Assembly (NCBI GenBank): GCA_024347015.1
Contig: AP024890.1
Span: forward strand, 248,001 to 312,000
DNA: 64,000 bases
Direction: 5' to 3'
Origin: Vibrio pectenicida
GTDB lineage: Bacteria > Pseudomonadota > Gammaproteobacteria > Enterobacterales > Vibrionaceae
The position numbers and the translations under genes were made by a program. Shown piece after piece: positions 52,295 to 62,612 of the stretch. Within the stretch, counting starts at the first letter, position 1, and each line of letters starts with the position of its first letter. The notes below the pieces were generated by a model. It was given only the letters and a program-made list of their open reading frames with translations, had not been told where the DNA came from and made no database searches.

Positions 52295-53278
52295 ATGAAA
52301 ACACGTAAACTGGGCAAAACATTAGAAGTATCAGCTATCGGTTTAGGCTGTATGGGAATGAGCGAATTTTACGGACCACGCGATGACAAAAACTCCATGG
52401 AAGTACTTCATAAATCAGTGGAATTAGGTTGCACCTTACTTGATACCGCAGATACATATGGCAACCACCATAACGAACAGTTGATTGGTCAGTTTCTAAA
52501 ACAAACCTCATACCCTGTTAAGGTAGCGACTAAATGCGGAATAGTCAGACGTCCGGGCGAATACCAAAGAAGCATAGATAATAGTCCAAGCTATATTAGA
52601 GCCTCTTGTGAGCACTCACTTCAGCGCCTTGGCGTTGACTGTATCGACTTGTATTATATCCATCGCTTAGATCCTAATGCTTCAATAGAAATAACCATGC
52701 AGACCCTCTCTGAACTTATCAATGAGGGAAAGATCGCAAACATAGGTCTATCGGAAGTCAGCGCTAATACATTAAGAAAAGCGCACGCGGTACATCCAGT
52801 AAGCGCCGTGCAAACAGAATATTCTCTGTGGACTAGAGATGTCGAAAAAGACATTCTTCCTACATGTAAAGAATTAGGTGTTGGTTTTGTACCCTATTCC
52901 CCCCTAGGACGCGGCTTTTTAACTGGTCTTGTCCATCCGGGCAGCACATTTGATGATAACGATGCTCGTCAAGGTCTACCACGATTTTCACCCAATAACC
53001 TTGAAGCAAATCAGCCGTTATCATCCGCTGTAACTGAATTGGCGAGCAGTAAATCATGCTCTCCTGCCCAAATTGCTCTCGCATAGCTTTTGGCGCAAGA
53101 TGACAATATTGTCCCTATTCCAGGCACTAAAAAACTCCATCACCTTATCGATAACTTCGGCGCGGCATCAATAAACTTACCTGCTGAAGAATTGGTCTAT
53201 TTGGAAAGCATACTTAAGGAATTTGAACCTGTTGGTGAACGTTACACAGCAGAGGGAATGAAAGGGGTTAATGCGTAA
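52295..53278 (+). pseudogene. Aldo/keto reductase with one internal amber codon
   Basis: The frame 52295-53278 codes a full-length aldo/keto reductase (LGCMGMSEFYG, DTADTYG with the catalytic Tyr nearby, YYIHRLDP, and VPIPGTKK at the end), broken only by a TAG at 53084-53086. The residue expected there is Trp (QIALA-W-LLAQ), so TGG to TAG is the likely change. The truncated 263-residue product lacks the NADP-binding C-terminus. It could be a recent pseudogene, a suppressed codon or a sequencing error. RNA or enzyme activity is unknown. Confidence 0.88.
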
Positions 53279-53321
53279 CACCACACATTCAATGTGAATT
53301 ATGCCTAACCTGAACACGAAA

Positions 53322-53340
53322 AAGCGGCTTTAAGCCGCTT
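53322..53340. terminator. Hairpin between the reductase and the convergent lipoprotein gene
   Basis: AAGCGGC (53322-53328) pairs with GCCGCTT (53334-53340) around a short TTTAA loop. It can act for both directions. Confidence 0.8.
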
Positions 53341-53381
53341 ATTCTATGGTATTTTTAAGTGAATTTTCACACTTTTGAAGA

Positions 53382-54851
53382 TTAATGACTCAACGAAGCG
53401 AATCCAATCGGAGATATGTAACCATGATTTACTTTTTCGGCAACAGTCTTTGCTATTGGGTCTATGTAAAACTCTACAACCTCATCACTGTTGATTCGAT
53501 TCATATATAACATGACACTTTGATCAGATTGAACCACGACACCATCCTCCGCTTTTAGCCCACCTTCTGGAGCTAAGCTGTGAAAATCATTATAAAGCTC
53601 GATTCCTGTATCAAAGTCATAAAATGTCTGAGTAGTAGTATCAAAAGCTGTCACTTTGACTGTTACTCCTTCTTCTTGCCAAGATTGAATGTAATCGACA
53701 CAGAACAAGGTGTGTTGAGACGCTCTTAACGCATCAAATGAAGCGAAAGGTCGATCTATTGATATAAGACTACTTTGACCAACGTAATCGTAACGACTGT
53801 CATTTAATCGATTGACGATACAACTCATATTCATATCGAATCCATCAATTTGTGGACTGCGCTTGTTGTACCGTACTCGACTATTTTCAGAGTCTGTAAT
53901 TAGGTATTGACTAAGTGTAGATTCTAGCTTATCTCCAACTGGCTCAACGAAAGAAAAATAGTCAGAGTTTGCCGTGTCAATTCCTGCGAGTTTGCCATCA
54001 ATGACTCTAAGACCGTCATAACGTTGAAGAGTATCTTGGTAGTCTATCTCCTGAAATTCATCTGACTTTGAAATATAAGCGTAATGATTATATTCCTCGA
54101 TTTCATATTCTGGAGGATCCTGATACTGAGCAAGAATGTTACCCTCTTCGTCTATCTGTATGTCTCTCTCATCAGCGTAAACATCACTTTTTAACGTTTT
54201 AAATACAAAGGCATTGTATTTAAGCTCAGCTTTGTAAATACCTCGCGTATGCCAGTGAGTTCTATCGGTAATATCAAAGCTATACAACATATTGTTTGGG
54301 GTTATATCACCCTGTTTCTGCTGACTAAGAAATGGACTTTCGTTATGCAGTCCGTAGTCAAACTCTGATACTTTGCCATCAATAACAATGGGATAAAGTC
54401 GGCCAGTTTGCTTATCCATAATTACTGGGTAATCACCGTGATAGACAATCCCATTCCATGCTACCGTTGAATTGTTCATATTGAACATAATGTACTTTTG
54501 GTTGATATCAAAAACACGGGTAACGGTGGGCATTACTGGGGCATCACACTCCTCACATTCTTGAAAATCCACCTCCATTTGTTTAGCACCTGCTTGGCCA
54601 TTGTAGGCCATCGCATCTAATGAAACGTCATTGGAGTCAACCAACTCTATATCAGAAGGCTGAATAGTCTGAAGATTGACTTCAGGAACGCTGAGAGATT
54701 TTAGTGCCGGAAGGTTTGCAGGTTCAGGACTACTCCCTCCTCCCGTATTGGTAGAACTACCATCCCCACCCGAGGAACCGCCACCACATCCAAACAGGAG
54801 TGATGTGACCATCACAGGCAAAATAATCTTTGTAAACTTTGAACGCTTCAT
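53382..54851 (-). CDS. Large lipoprotein of unknown function
   Basis: 489 residues with a lipobox SLLFGC (Cys22) and a Gly/Ser-rich linker (about 22-45). The body is acidic and Asp/Tyr-rich, suggesting repeats of beta structure (for example YHGDYPVIMDKQTGRLYPIV and VVQSDQSVMLYMNRI). ECEEC-type cysteines occur near residue 100. I recognise no domain. It should be anchored in the outer membrane. A transport, binding or adhesin role cannot be decided. Confidence 0.8.
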   Translation of the reverse strand: MKRSKFTKIILPVMVTSLLFGCGGGSSGGDGSSTNTGGGSSPEPANLPALKSLSVPEVNLQTIQPSDIELVDSNDVSLDAMAYNGQAGAKQMEVDFQECEECDAPVMPTVTRVFDINQKYIMFNMNNSTVAWNGIVYHGDYPVIMDKQTGRLYPIVIDGKVSEFDYGLHNESPFLSQQKQGDITPNNMLYSFDITDRTHWHTRGIYKAELKYNAFVFKTLKSDVYADERDIQIDEEGNILAQYQDPPEYEIEEYNHYAYISKSDEFQEIDYQDTLQRYDGLRVIDGKLAGIDTANSDYFSFVEPVGDKLESTLSQYLITDSENSRVRYNKRSPQIDGFDMNMSCIVNRLNDSRYDYVGQSSLISIDRPFASFDALRASQHTLFCVDYIQSWQEEGVTVKVTAFDTTTQTFYDFDTGIELYNDFHSLAPEGGLKAEDGVVVQSDQSVMLYMNRINSDEVVEFYIDPIAKTVAEKVNHGYISPIGFASLSH

Positions 54852-55134
54852 ACCTCAGTACCCAGTTATTGCTAACAGAATTTGCAGCACGGTAGCGAGG
54901 TGAAGAATAAAACAACAGAGAAACACTCCGAAACACACGGAAAAAACATAAAAGCAGCTAATATTAAATATCAATAAAGATAAAAACCATTAAGCCACTG
55001 ACATTAAATATTTTAAATCAATAGCTTGTGAATTTTAATTCAATGGTTTTCAGCTAGCATATTCACTCTGTCGAAAAGGCAGGGTCAGAAACAACGACCA
55101 AACTACCTTTAAGCCATATTATTAATTTACTACT

Positions 55135-55266
55135 TTAGAAACAGGTCACTGGATTAAAGTAACACTTCCAATAAAAACCGCCGTCATCATTGTCAGCAAG
55201 CGCACTGGGAGAAGGAAAGGCCAATAGTGCTAGTCCTGTTAGCCCTAATAATCTGATTTCTGTCAT
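55135..55266 (-). CDS. Small secreted peptide (43 residues)
   Basis: Starts MTEIRLLGLTGLALL and ends with GFYWKCYFNPVTCF. A short signal peptide (cleavage near ALA, residue 24) leaves about 19 residues with two Cys, which could form one disulfide. AAGG lies before ATG 55266 at good spacing. No family is known to me. The rest of 54852-55516 holds nothing else I can name. Confidence 0.6.
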   Translation of the reverse strand: MTEIRLLGLTGLALLAFPSPSALADNDDGGFYWKCYFNPVTCF

Positions 55267-55516
55267 GTCAAAACCTTAAAAATTTAATAAAAATTTAACA
55301 AAAATGAAATAATTCGGGCGGATTTTATACATTGTTTATATGAAATTAAGCGGATTAAGTCAGTTCTAGAACTAACCTCTTGATCCTATCTTTTCCTATT
55401 ACCGCATCGTGAGGCTTCTAAATACCAGACCAGGGACAAAGAATATTTGAGATAAGACGATCCTCAGCTCTGTTTGTACGTAAAACGTTTGTAACTAACT
55501 GCATTGGAAGTAAAAA

Positions 55517-56980
55517 ATGGAGCGAATCAATTTAGTTTGGCTCAAAAGAGATCTTCGTCTTACCGACCACCAGCCGCTTAACCGCGCATTAAGCGGCGGG
55601 AGAAAAACTCTCATACTGTACATTTTTGAACCTGAGCTTTTGGACGATAAGCATTACTCTGAAAGGCATTGGCGGTTCGTCTGGCAGTCACTTCAAGATA
55701 TCAATCAAACACTGAATTCACACTGCCATCGCGTTACCATTATGCATGGAGAAGCTCTGGCGTGTTTTGAATCTATCGCTGTGGATTACAGTATTGATAG
55801 CGTATTTTCTCATCAAGAAATTGGCCTTAAAAAAACGTTCGAACGTGATATTAGGCTCGCTAACTGGTTTCAGTCACACCAAATTGAGTGGGTTGAAAGT
55901 CAGCAAGGTGCTGTGGTTCGCGGTGCCAAAAACAGAGACAAATGGGATGCCAAGTGGAATAGCACAATGAGAGCCCCAGTCGAGCCTGTAACTATCACCG
56001 CGAGCTCACCTATTTTGAATTACCAGTGTAAAGATAAGTTTATCTTCACACCGCCTAGTTCATGGCAAAGCGAAACCGAACCCTTTCAGCATGGTGGAAG
56101 CCGATATGCGCATCAAGTACTGAGCAGCTTTTTTAATCACCGCGGCAAAGATTACTTTAAAAATCTCTCCAGCCCCTTGAGTGCCCAGTATGCTTGCTCT
56201 CGCCTATCACCCTACCTTGCATGGGGCAATGTATCTTTACGAGAAGTGTACCAGGCACTGCTTGCACATTGGAACAACCCAGGTTGGCGCCGCAGTCTAA
56301 GCGCATTCAGCTCTCGGCTTCATTGGCACTGTCACTTCATACAAAAGTTCGAGTCAGAGAGTGAAATGGAACACAGGTGCATTAACCATGCGTATGAAGC
56401 ATTGATTGAACAAAGCCCAAACGATAAGCGTTTACTAGAGGCGTGGAAAAGCGGGAATACAGGGTTACCCATGGTCGATGCATGCATGCGCAGCGTCACC
56501 CAAACAGGCTACCTCAACTTTCGCATGCGTTCCATGTTAGTGAGCGTTTTAACTCATCATTTCCATTGTGATTGGCGCTTGGGTGTCGCGCATTTAGCTC
56601 AGCAGTTTCTCGACTTCGAACCAGGTATTCATTATGCGCAGTTTCAGATGCAAGCTGGGGTGACTGGCATCAATACCATACGAATATACAATCCTACCAA
56701 ACAGGCCCAAGAGCAGGATCCCACCGGAGAATTTATTCACCAATGGGTTCCAGAATTACAGCATGTACCGACACCTTTGCTGTTTGAACCATGGAAGTTA
56801 GCTCCACTTGAAGCCGCCATGTATCAGTTACCTATAGACAGCCCCTACCTTAATCCTGTGATTGACCTAAAAGCAGAAGCACAAAAAGCCAGACAGCGTC
56901 TTTGGTCATGGAGAAACCGATCCGATGTCAAAGCCGAAGGGCAACGCATTCTGTCTAGACATGTTAGGGTAGATCGTTAA
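55517..56980 (+). CDS. Photolyase/cryptochrome family flavoprotein
   Basis: 487 residues. N-terminal photolyase domain ([16 protein letters not shown]) with the antenna pocket, and the C-terminal FAD domain ([33 protein letters not shown], and [18 protein letters not shown]). The last motif occurs in the photolyase-related group that often sits next to a flavin reductase or DCC genes. Repair of UV dimers or a blue-light role is possible; I cannot tell which. It converges on the flavin reductase gene with one base between. Confidence 0.92.
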   Translation: MERINLVWLKRDLRLTDHQPLNRALSGGRKTLILYIFEPELLDDKHYSERHWRFVWQSLQDINQTLNSHCHRVTIMHGEALACFESIAVDYSIDSVFSHQEIGLKKTFERDIRLANWFQSHQIEWVESQQGAVVRGAKNRDKWDAKWNSTMRAPVEPVTITASSPILNYQCKDKFIFTPPSSWQSETEPFQHGGSRYAHQVLSSFFNHRGKDYFKNLSSPLSAQYACSRLSPYLAWGNVSLREVYQALLAHWNNPGWRRSLSAFSSRLHWHCHFIQKFESESEMEHRCINHAYEALIEQSPNDKRLLEAWKSGNTGLPMVDACMRSVTQTGYLNFRMRSMLVSVLTHHFHCDWRLGVAHLAQQFLDFEPGIHYAQFQMQAGVTGINTIRIYNPTKQAQEQDPTGEFIHQWVPELQHVPTPLLFEPWKLAPLEAAMYQLPIDSPYLNPVIDLKAEAQKARQRLWSWRNRSDVKAEGQRILSRHVRVDR

Positions 56981-56981
56981 A

Positions 56982-57668
56982 TCAGCGATCAAAATCACTG
57001 AGTCCAAATGCATCCCATGAGGAAGGTTCACCCTCTTTCGTCAGTGGATGCAACTTTTGATCAGGCTTTGCATAACTCAAGCGACCAACTCTCTGCGTGA
57101 TGTGGTAACTGTCTAAACCCGAGATAGTCAAAATATCGAGTGCTTCAATATCGACATACCCATCCGGCATCACGGCAGTATCAGAGATAAGTACATGTTG
57201 TATTTCACCGATTAGCAGCTCTGTGCCATTAATCGCCAAGGTTTGATGTTCTACTAAGTTCATCGCCAATTTCAGAGGACTTTCCATCACAAAGGGAGCA
57301 TTAAATTCACTGATGTAGTATGGGGTAAGATTGGCTTTTTCAAACTCTGATTCTTGCTTGCCATATCTGGCCGATGTTTGGTGAGCAGAGGCAAGAAATT
57401 CATGTGTAACCGAGTTTATGGTGTAGCACTTAGTCGCTAAAATGTTTTCCAATGTATGACGTTCAACGCTACTTGGTCTTATGATCATTCCCATTAGAGG
57501 GGGCGTTGCTCCCAAGTGAAATGCAGAACTGACAATCGCTAAATTTTCGTTTCCATCCAGATCGCATGTACCAATGAGGTTGGCACTTTTAAAGCCTGAC
57601 AAGCTATTTATAAATCGGGCTCTCGTTTTCGGTTCCATCATAGCAATACTGTGTGAATCGTAATTCAT
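56982..57668 (-). CDS. Flavin reductase family protein
   Basis: 228 residues. FMN-binding flavin reductase-like (split barrel) segments: SGFKSANLIGTCDLDGNEN, FHLGATPPLMGMIIRP and NGTELLIGEIQHVLIS. It probably reduces flavin with NAD(P)H for a partner enzyme (family knowledge). It lies between the photolyase and the DCC gene, 15 bases after the latter, with which it is cotranscribed. Confidence 0.87.
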   Translation of the reverse strand: MNYDSHSIAMMEPKTRARFINSLSGFKSANLIGTCDLDGNENLAIVSSAFHLGATPPLMGMIIRPSSVERHTLENILATKCYTINSVTHEFLASAHQTSARYGKQESEFEKANLTPYYISEFNAPFVMESPLKLAMNLVEHQTLAINGTELLIGEIQHVLISDTAVMPDGYVDIEALDILTISGLDSYHITQRVGRLSYAKPDQKLHPLTKEGEPSSWDAFGLSDFDR

Positions 57669-57683
57669 TAAGCCGTTCCTTTA

Positions 57684-58094
57684 CTACTTGTCACGTTTGG
57701 TTTGTGCTGAGTTTATGTCACATTGGTTGTCACAACGTGACGTACCAGTGAAAATATACGAAATGCGATAACGATTATTGGCAAAATATAAATAGAGCCT
57801 ATCGGCTAATGGTTTAATAAATCGCCACCTTAAAGGGGCATACATCCAACCGCGCCCAAGTATATGCCAGGCTCTATAAGCAGCATCTAATCCGAGCCAA
57901 AGCTTGCCATTTTCATCAATAGCATGGAGTATCTTATCGGCTTCAGTCGGGTCGATATATGGATAGGTACTAAAAGCCTCGCTGTAAATATCTACAGTCG
58001 TTATCTGGCTATGAGTATCTTTGTGTCTGATGCTGCGCATTTCCTTTACGCACAAAGGGCAGGTTCCATCATAAAACAGCGTCAATTTATTCAT
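57684..58094 (-). CDS. Thiol-disulfide oxidoreductase DCC family (DUF393)
   Basis: 136 residues. The family start LTLFYDGTCPLCVKEM (CPLC motif) and the GLDAAYRAWH and YLYFANNRYRIS segments are visible. Function is not established; the thioredoxin-like Cys pair suggests redox activity. It heads a short operon with the flavin reductase and is found near photolyase genes in marine bacteria. Confidence 0.9.
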   Translation of the reverse strand: MNKLTLFYDGTCPLCVKEMRSIRHKDTHSQITTVDIYSEAFSTYPYIDPTEADKILHAIDENGKLWLGLDAAYRAWHILGRGWMYAPLRWRFIKPLADRLYLYFANNRYRISYIFTGTSRCDNQCDINSAQTKRDK

Positions 58095-58345
58095 GATTTT
58101 ATTTTTCCTTTTTGTCCGATAATCTATACGCAGACCACATCATCTGGATCAGTAAACTATCTCCAAAATTACGATTTCAAGCACACACTACAGCATCAAA
58201 TAGAATGGCTTAACAAGACCCTCAAGCTCAAAAATCTAACTCTCTTAATAATAGACTAACAAATGCTTTATTTTCCTACACTAGCGTAAGTCTACCTATA
58301 CTGTAAACATACGAAAAATAAGCCTTAGAGTCGAGATAACGCCCA

Positions 58346-58687
58346 ATGACAAAACTCACTACACATGTATTAGATACGATGAAAGGTTTGCCTGCGGCTG
58401 GGGTTAAAGTGGAGATCTATCGCCTAGAGGACGAGACTTGGGAAAAACTTAACACCATGGAAACCAACCAAGATGGGCGAACCCAATTACCACTACTGCA
58501 AGGGCATGATTACAAAATAGGCAAATACCAGCTTATTTTTTATGTTGGTGGGTATTTTGCACAAAGCGAAGATCCCAGCTTTCTTGACGACATCGTTATT
58601 CGATTTGGGCTCAGTGAGCCACAATCACATATGCACGTTCCCCTGCTGGTATCACCGTTTAGTTTTTCTTCCTATCGGGGAAGCTAA
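58346..58687 (+). CDS. uraH: 5-hydroxyisourate hydrolase (transthyretin-like)
   Basis: 113 residues, the usual length. The family boxes are TTHVLDTMKGLPA at the start and the C-terminal YRGS, with the His and Arg residues of the active site between. It turns 5-hydroxyisourate from PuuD into OHCU for UraD (family knowledge). It is about 18 kb from the rest of the purine genes; no other copy is in the window. No terminator follows, only a broken hydrolase. Confidence 0.95.
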   Translation: MTKLTTHVLDTMKGLPAAGVKVEIYRLEDETWEKLNTMETNQDGRTQLPLLQGHDYKIGKYQLIFYVGGYFAQSEDPSFLDDIVIRFGLSEPQSHMHVPLLVSPFSFSSYRGS

Positions 58688-58881
58688 TTGGAAAATAATC
58701 AGTAAAGCAAGATATAGCTCGCGATCCGCAATGCAAGTTTGCACATTTATGTCACAGGCTGGGGCCTATACGTTGGTTTGTTCCGAACTATGATGAAAGA
58801 TACCTTTGGCAAGATATCACAGTGCGCACCAAGCTCCTCGATACATTGCGGGGGAAGTATTTGCCAACCTTGATATAAAAA

Positions 58882-59085
58882 ATGCACACAACCTCTGTCG
58901 ATTCCTTTATTCTTAATATCAGGCAAGCAAGACTTAGCATTGCCCCCTTCTCCTCATGGTCAAACATCGAACTTGATTTTACAAACGTTAAAACACAAGA
59001 GATTAAAAATTGCGGACACACGCCCATGTTAGAGAAGCCCGAAGCCTTTTTGAAATCGATTATTTCTTTTATTCCAGATAGAGAT
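58882..59085 (+). pseudogene. Alpha/beta hydrolase remnant (C-terminal end)
   Basis: The frame holds VKTQEIKNCGHTPMLEKPEA followed by FLKSIISFIPD, the usual end of alpha/beta hydrolases (with the catalytic His in NCGHTPMLEKP). The region 58690-58880 has fragments in other frames, so the front part is lost. It lies between uraH and the convergent MBL gene. Confidence 0.75.
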
Positions 59086-59096
59086 CTGGGCTTTAA

Positions 59097-59118
59097 AGCC
59101 ACACCTAATGGTGTGGCT
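59097..59118. terminator. Hairpin at the end of the MBL gene
   Basis: A 9-bp perfect stem (59097-59105 with 59110-59118) and the loop TAAT. It overlaps the last codons of the leftward MBL gene. Confidence 0.7.
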
Positions 59119-59899
59119 GTCCTGCGGTCAAATTGTACTCTAGTGCTGATGAGATAAGCTTGGGCTTTGATAATTGAGTATCACGGTTCTCTCTCTGAGT
59201 CACAAAATCTTGTTGTGTCGTATGCTCACCCATTATCTGATTTTCGTGCTTTTCCTCTCCAATCGTCGTTTTATATACGAGTTCGCTGTCTTGATTTGGG
59301 TAACTATGGCAAAGGTACACTGCCGTAGAATCTTTTAGCTCATAAATTTTGGAAAGAGACTCATACATTTTTTCAGCACTACCGCCGGGGAAATCTGTTC
59401 GACCCGTTCCATGATGAAACAATGAATCACCAACAAAAATAGCATCACCAATCTTAAAGGTTAAATCAGAAGCAGTATGCCCTGGTGTCTCAATCACCTC
59501 GAGATGTGAATGGCCAAAATCTAATTGCTCATTATCCATTAGAAAATGTTCAAAATGGTATAATTCTGATAAGCAAAGCTCATCTTTCCAACCAGCATAA
59601 ACTTCTTTAACATGGTCAGAAATATAAATGGGCGCTCTGAATACTTTACTGAGATGAAAACAACCAGACAAATGATCAGCATGAATGTGCGTCTCTAAAA
59701 TTGCAGTCACATGCAGGTGATGCTGTTCAATATAATCTACGATATTCTGGGCAGACTCAAAGCTAATTTTGCCATGATCCTCATCATAATCAGCCACTGG
59801 GTCGATAATAATAGATTCATTAGTGTCTGAATCAGCTACAACATAGCTGATGCTCCCCGATACTGGGTGAAAAAAATGCTGAATTGTCTGAGTGTCCAT
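59105..59899 (-). CDS. MBL-fold persulfide dioxygenase-like hydrolase
   Basis: 264 residues. THIHADHLSG is the metal site of the metallo-beta-lactamase fold; later ligands are in ETPGHTASDL and VGDSLFHHGTGRTDFPGGSAE. The pattern TGRTDFPGG matches ETHE1/BigR-Blh type persulfide dioxygenases, which turn glutathione persulfide to sulfite (family knowledge). The long C-terminal tail (QRENRDTQLSKPKLI...) suits this group. No rhodanese or ArsR gene is adjacent. Confidence 0.88.
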   Translation of the reverse strand: MDTQTIQHFFHPVSGSISYVVADSDTNESIIIDPVADYDEDHGKISFESAQNIVDYIEQHHLHVTAILETHIHADHLSGCFHLSKVFRAPIYISDHVKEVYAGWKDELCLSELYHFEHFLMDNEQLDFGHSHLEVIETPGHTASDLTFKIGDAIFVGDSLFHHGTGRTDFPGGSAEKMYESLSKIYELKDSTAVYLCHSYPNQDSELVYKTTIGEEKHENQIMGEHTTQQDFVTQRENRDTQLSKPKLISSALEYNLTAGQPHH

Positions 59900-59934
59900 T
59901 AACTCCCCCTACTTATGCTTGTTCGTTTTATGAA

Positions 59935-60175
59935 CAGACTAAGTGTTAGTTTAGTCATTAATGTGTTCTCATGTGAGAGACAGATGGTAATAATTTGTTT
60001 CAACCATCAATTTAAGCAGTGCTGACAAAGAGCTAAGGTGTGTTCTTTAGGTTAAACCAAACTCATTATTTCAATAAGTGTCATGTCTATAATTATGCGA
60101 CCTTATCTACAACGCTAACTTAGTCCTCCATGAGTTACCTTAAAGCCATGCTAGCATACTAACTGACATGCAATT
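59935..60175. other. Intergenic region between the MBL gene and the GNAT remnant
   Basis: About 240 bases with no gene. It must contain the MBL promoter. Confidence 0.4.
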
Positions 60176-60310
60176 TTAATGATCGTCTCCAGCATAAATC
60201 CACATAGGCTCAGTTTTACCAGCTCGTTCGAAGCCAAGAGCCTTGTAAAACTCAACCGCTTCAAGATCTGAGGTTAACATTTGCTGATTTGAACGCAAAC
60301 TTCCATACAT
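60176..60310 (-). pseudogene. GNAT acetyltransferase remnant
   Basis: 44 codons end with DLEAVEFYKALGFERAG and then TEPMWIYAGDD, the C-terminal part of a GNAT enzyme (motif B). The CoA-binding part is missing. Confidence 0.75.
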
Positions 60311-60461
60311 CCTCTATCTAAAAACTTACGTAAAATAATATTTTTATTAAAAATATCAGAATATTAACGTTGAATATAGAAATAGCTGGATATGGATAGT
60401 CGAAAAAGGCAGTGTAATCTGAAATTAAACTGCCTTAGACCAAGATGTGTCTTAATCACAA

Positions 60462-62393
60462 TCACATTTTAAAGAAGCTACTCAAACGTTTGAGCTCTTC
60501 ACCAACTCGGGCAAGGTTGCGACTGGATTCAGAAGTTTGATCAGACGCTTGCGCGGTCTGATCAGCTACATCACTGATGGTATTCATACGTTGGCTAACA
60601 TCTTCAGCCACTTTCCCTTGCTCATTAACTGCCTGAGCAATTTGGGCATTCATTTCAGTAATTGTACTAACTTCATTTGAGATAGAAGAAAGTGATTTTT
60701 TAACTTGCTCGGTTTGTGAGACCATTCCATCAACCTGCTGCTTACTTTTCACCATTTCAGCAACAGCAGACTCGGCACCCGATTTTAAAACCTCAATCAT
60801 TTTCTCAATTTCAACCGTAGACTCCTGGGTTTTTTGTGCAAGTGAGCGAACTTCGTCAGCTACAACCGCAAACCCTCGTCCATGATCTCCCGCACGTGCA
60901 GCTTCTATCGCCGCATTTAGTGCTAACAAGTTAGTTTGATCTGAAATATTTTTAATAACATCTAGAATGGTAGCGATATTTTCACTATCACCCTTGACTC
61001 GTTGGATAACCTCTTGGGATTGACCAATCGCTACCGCAAGTTCACTCATTCCATCAACGGTGGTGCTAATGAGTTCATTACCTTTCACTGTCTGGGAGTT
61101 TGCAAGATTGGCTGCATCTGAAGTTGTATTCGCCTTTTGTGCAACTTCATGAGCTGATGAGCTCATTTCAGTCATTGCTGTCGCGACCTGATCAATATCT
61201 TGTTTCTGCTTACCTACACCATCACTCGTTTTTGTCGTGAGTGATGACAAATCATCAGACGAATCAGCGATACTTTCAATATTGGTAGAAAGGTTACCTA
61301 TCATATCTCGAAGTTGCTCAGTCATAGCGGCAATAGCGCGCAAGAGTTCACCAATTTCATCACTTCGATTAACTTCAATGGTAACGCCTAAGTCACCAGA
61401 CGCAATTCGTTGACTAACCTTAACAGCACGCTTTAGTGGAGGCACTGTCATCTTAGTCATTAGTATTGAAACACCAACACCAAGAAGTATTGCCACGAAC
61501 GCAATCAATAGATTAGTCACCCTAAGACTTTCTTCAAACTCTTTAAGCATTTCTTTACCAATTTTTCGAGCCTCAGAGGTAAAACTCTCTACTTCTCGCG
61601 CCTCCGTTAACATTAACTTGTTTGTTTCAATGCTTTGCTCATTAACCTCAAGATAGTTATCAAAGGCTTGCTGGTAAAGCAATATCGCACTCTCTAGATC
61701 TTTGAGCTTAGGCGTATCCTCAGGGAAGCTTTTCATTAATAAATACATATCAGACAAAGTGTCACGGACATCTTTTATCGCTTTTTCATCGCCTGATAAA
61801 ATAAAATTTTTCTCTGCACGCCTCGCTTCTAGCATCCACTTAATCATTCGATTTGCATCATCAGCGATTCTAATTGATGTAAGAATATCTTCAGCTGGCG
61901 CGTTAAATTGAAAAAGTTGCTCAACCTCTTGTTTTTCAATTATCCGGATATTAGCAACAATTTCATCGACTTGACGAGCATACTTTCGCATATCTTCACC
62001 AGCCGACGCTTGCTGGCGCTTCTGAGATACATATTGATCTAACGCTGTTTGGTAGGTATTTAAAGAGTCTACAACTTGGTTAAGTAAATCACCCACGGTC
62101 GGTTCACTGACCCTAGCTTGTATATCACTCGCAAGCCCATTACTCATAGAGATCAGCTCTTTTATTTCAGTGACATAAGCTTCATCATTGCGTAATGCGA
62201 AGTTTTTCTCTGCGATTCGGATTTCACTGGTATATTTAACAATTCGATTAAAGTCATCAGCAATCTCAACTTCACTATTAAGACGAGATACCCCCACCAT
62301 ACCATTTAAGGTGACCACTGCGGTCATAATCACAAGCAAGCCAAATGCACCAGCAAGCTTAAAACTCATTTTTAAATTATATAAAAAATGCAT
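60462..62393 (-). CDS. Methyl-accepting chemotaxis protein with HBM sensor
   Basis: 643 residues. TM1 about 11-31, then a long all-helical periplasmic part with two similar helix starts, [19 protein letters not shown] and [19 protein letters not shown]; this repeat is the mark of the HBM (helical bimodular) domain. TM2 lies near 290-310, then HAMP and the signalling hairpin ([19 protein letters not shown]). HBM receptors known from Pseudomonas bind organic acids (family knowledge). It controls motility; the ligand is unknown. Confidence 0.93.
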   Translation of the reverse strand: MHFLYNLKMSFKLAGAFGLLVIMTAVVTLNGMVGVSRLNSEVEIADDFNRIVKYTSEIRIAEKNFALRNDEAYVTEIKELISMSNGLASDIQARVSEPTVGDLLNQVVDSLNTYQTALDQYVSQKRQQASAGEDMRKYARQVDEIVANIRIIEKQEVEQLFQFNAPAEDILTSIRIADDANRMIKWMLEARRAEKNFILSGDEKAIKDVRDTLSDMYLLMKSFPEDTPKLKDLESAILLYQQAFDNYLEVNEQSIETNKLMLTEAREVESFTSEARKIGKEMLKEFEESLRVTNLLIAFVAILLGVGVSILMTKMTVPPLKRAVKVSQRIASGDLGVTIEVNRSDEIGELLRAIAAMTEQLRDMIGNLSTNIESIADSSDDLSSLTTKTSDGVGKQKQDIDQVATAMTEMSSSAHEVAQKANTTSDAANLANSQTVKGNELISTTVDGMSELAVAIGQSQEVIQRVKGDSENIATILDVIKNISDQTNLLALNAAIEAARAGDHGRGFAVVADEVRSLAQKTQESTVEIEKMIEVLKSGAESAVAEMVKSKQQVDGMVSQTEQVKKSLSSISNEVSTITEMNAQIAQAVNEQGKVAEDVSQRMNTISDVADQTAQASDQTSESSRNLARVGEELKRLSSFFKM

Positions 62394-62612
62394 ATGAACT
62401 CATCGATTTGATTAAAGTGATAGTTATAAAGCAATACTTAGTAAGCCTAGGATCTACACAGCACAATACAAATGGTTTTATTCACATAAGCTGTGAAAGT
62501 AGGTCGACAACAATGGCAAGAAACGGATGATATATAGACGGTTCAGTGGGTAGCGGGAGAGACAGCTAACTACCTCATCAATGATGAAAATGACACGAGA
62601 AAGGTGTTATGG
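62394..62612. other. Intergenic region before the chemoreceptor
   Basis: About 220 bases. No gene, repeat or RNA recognised. Confidence 0.4.
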
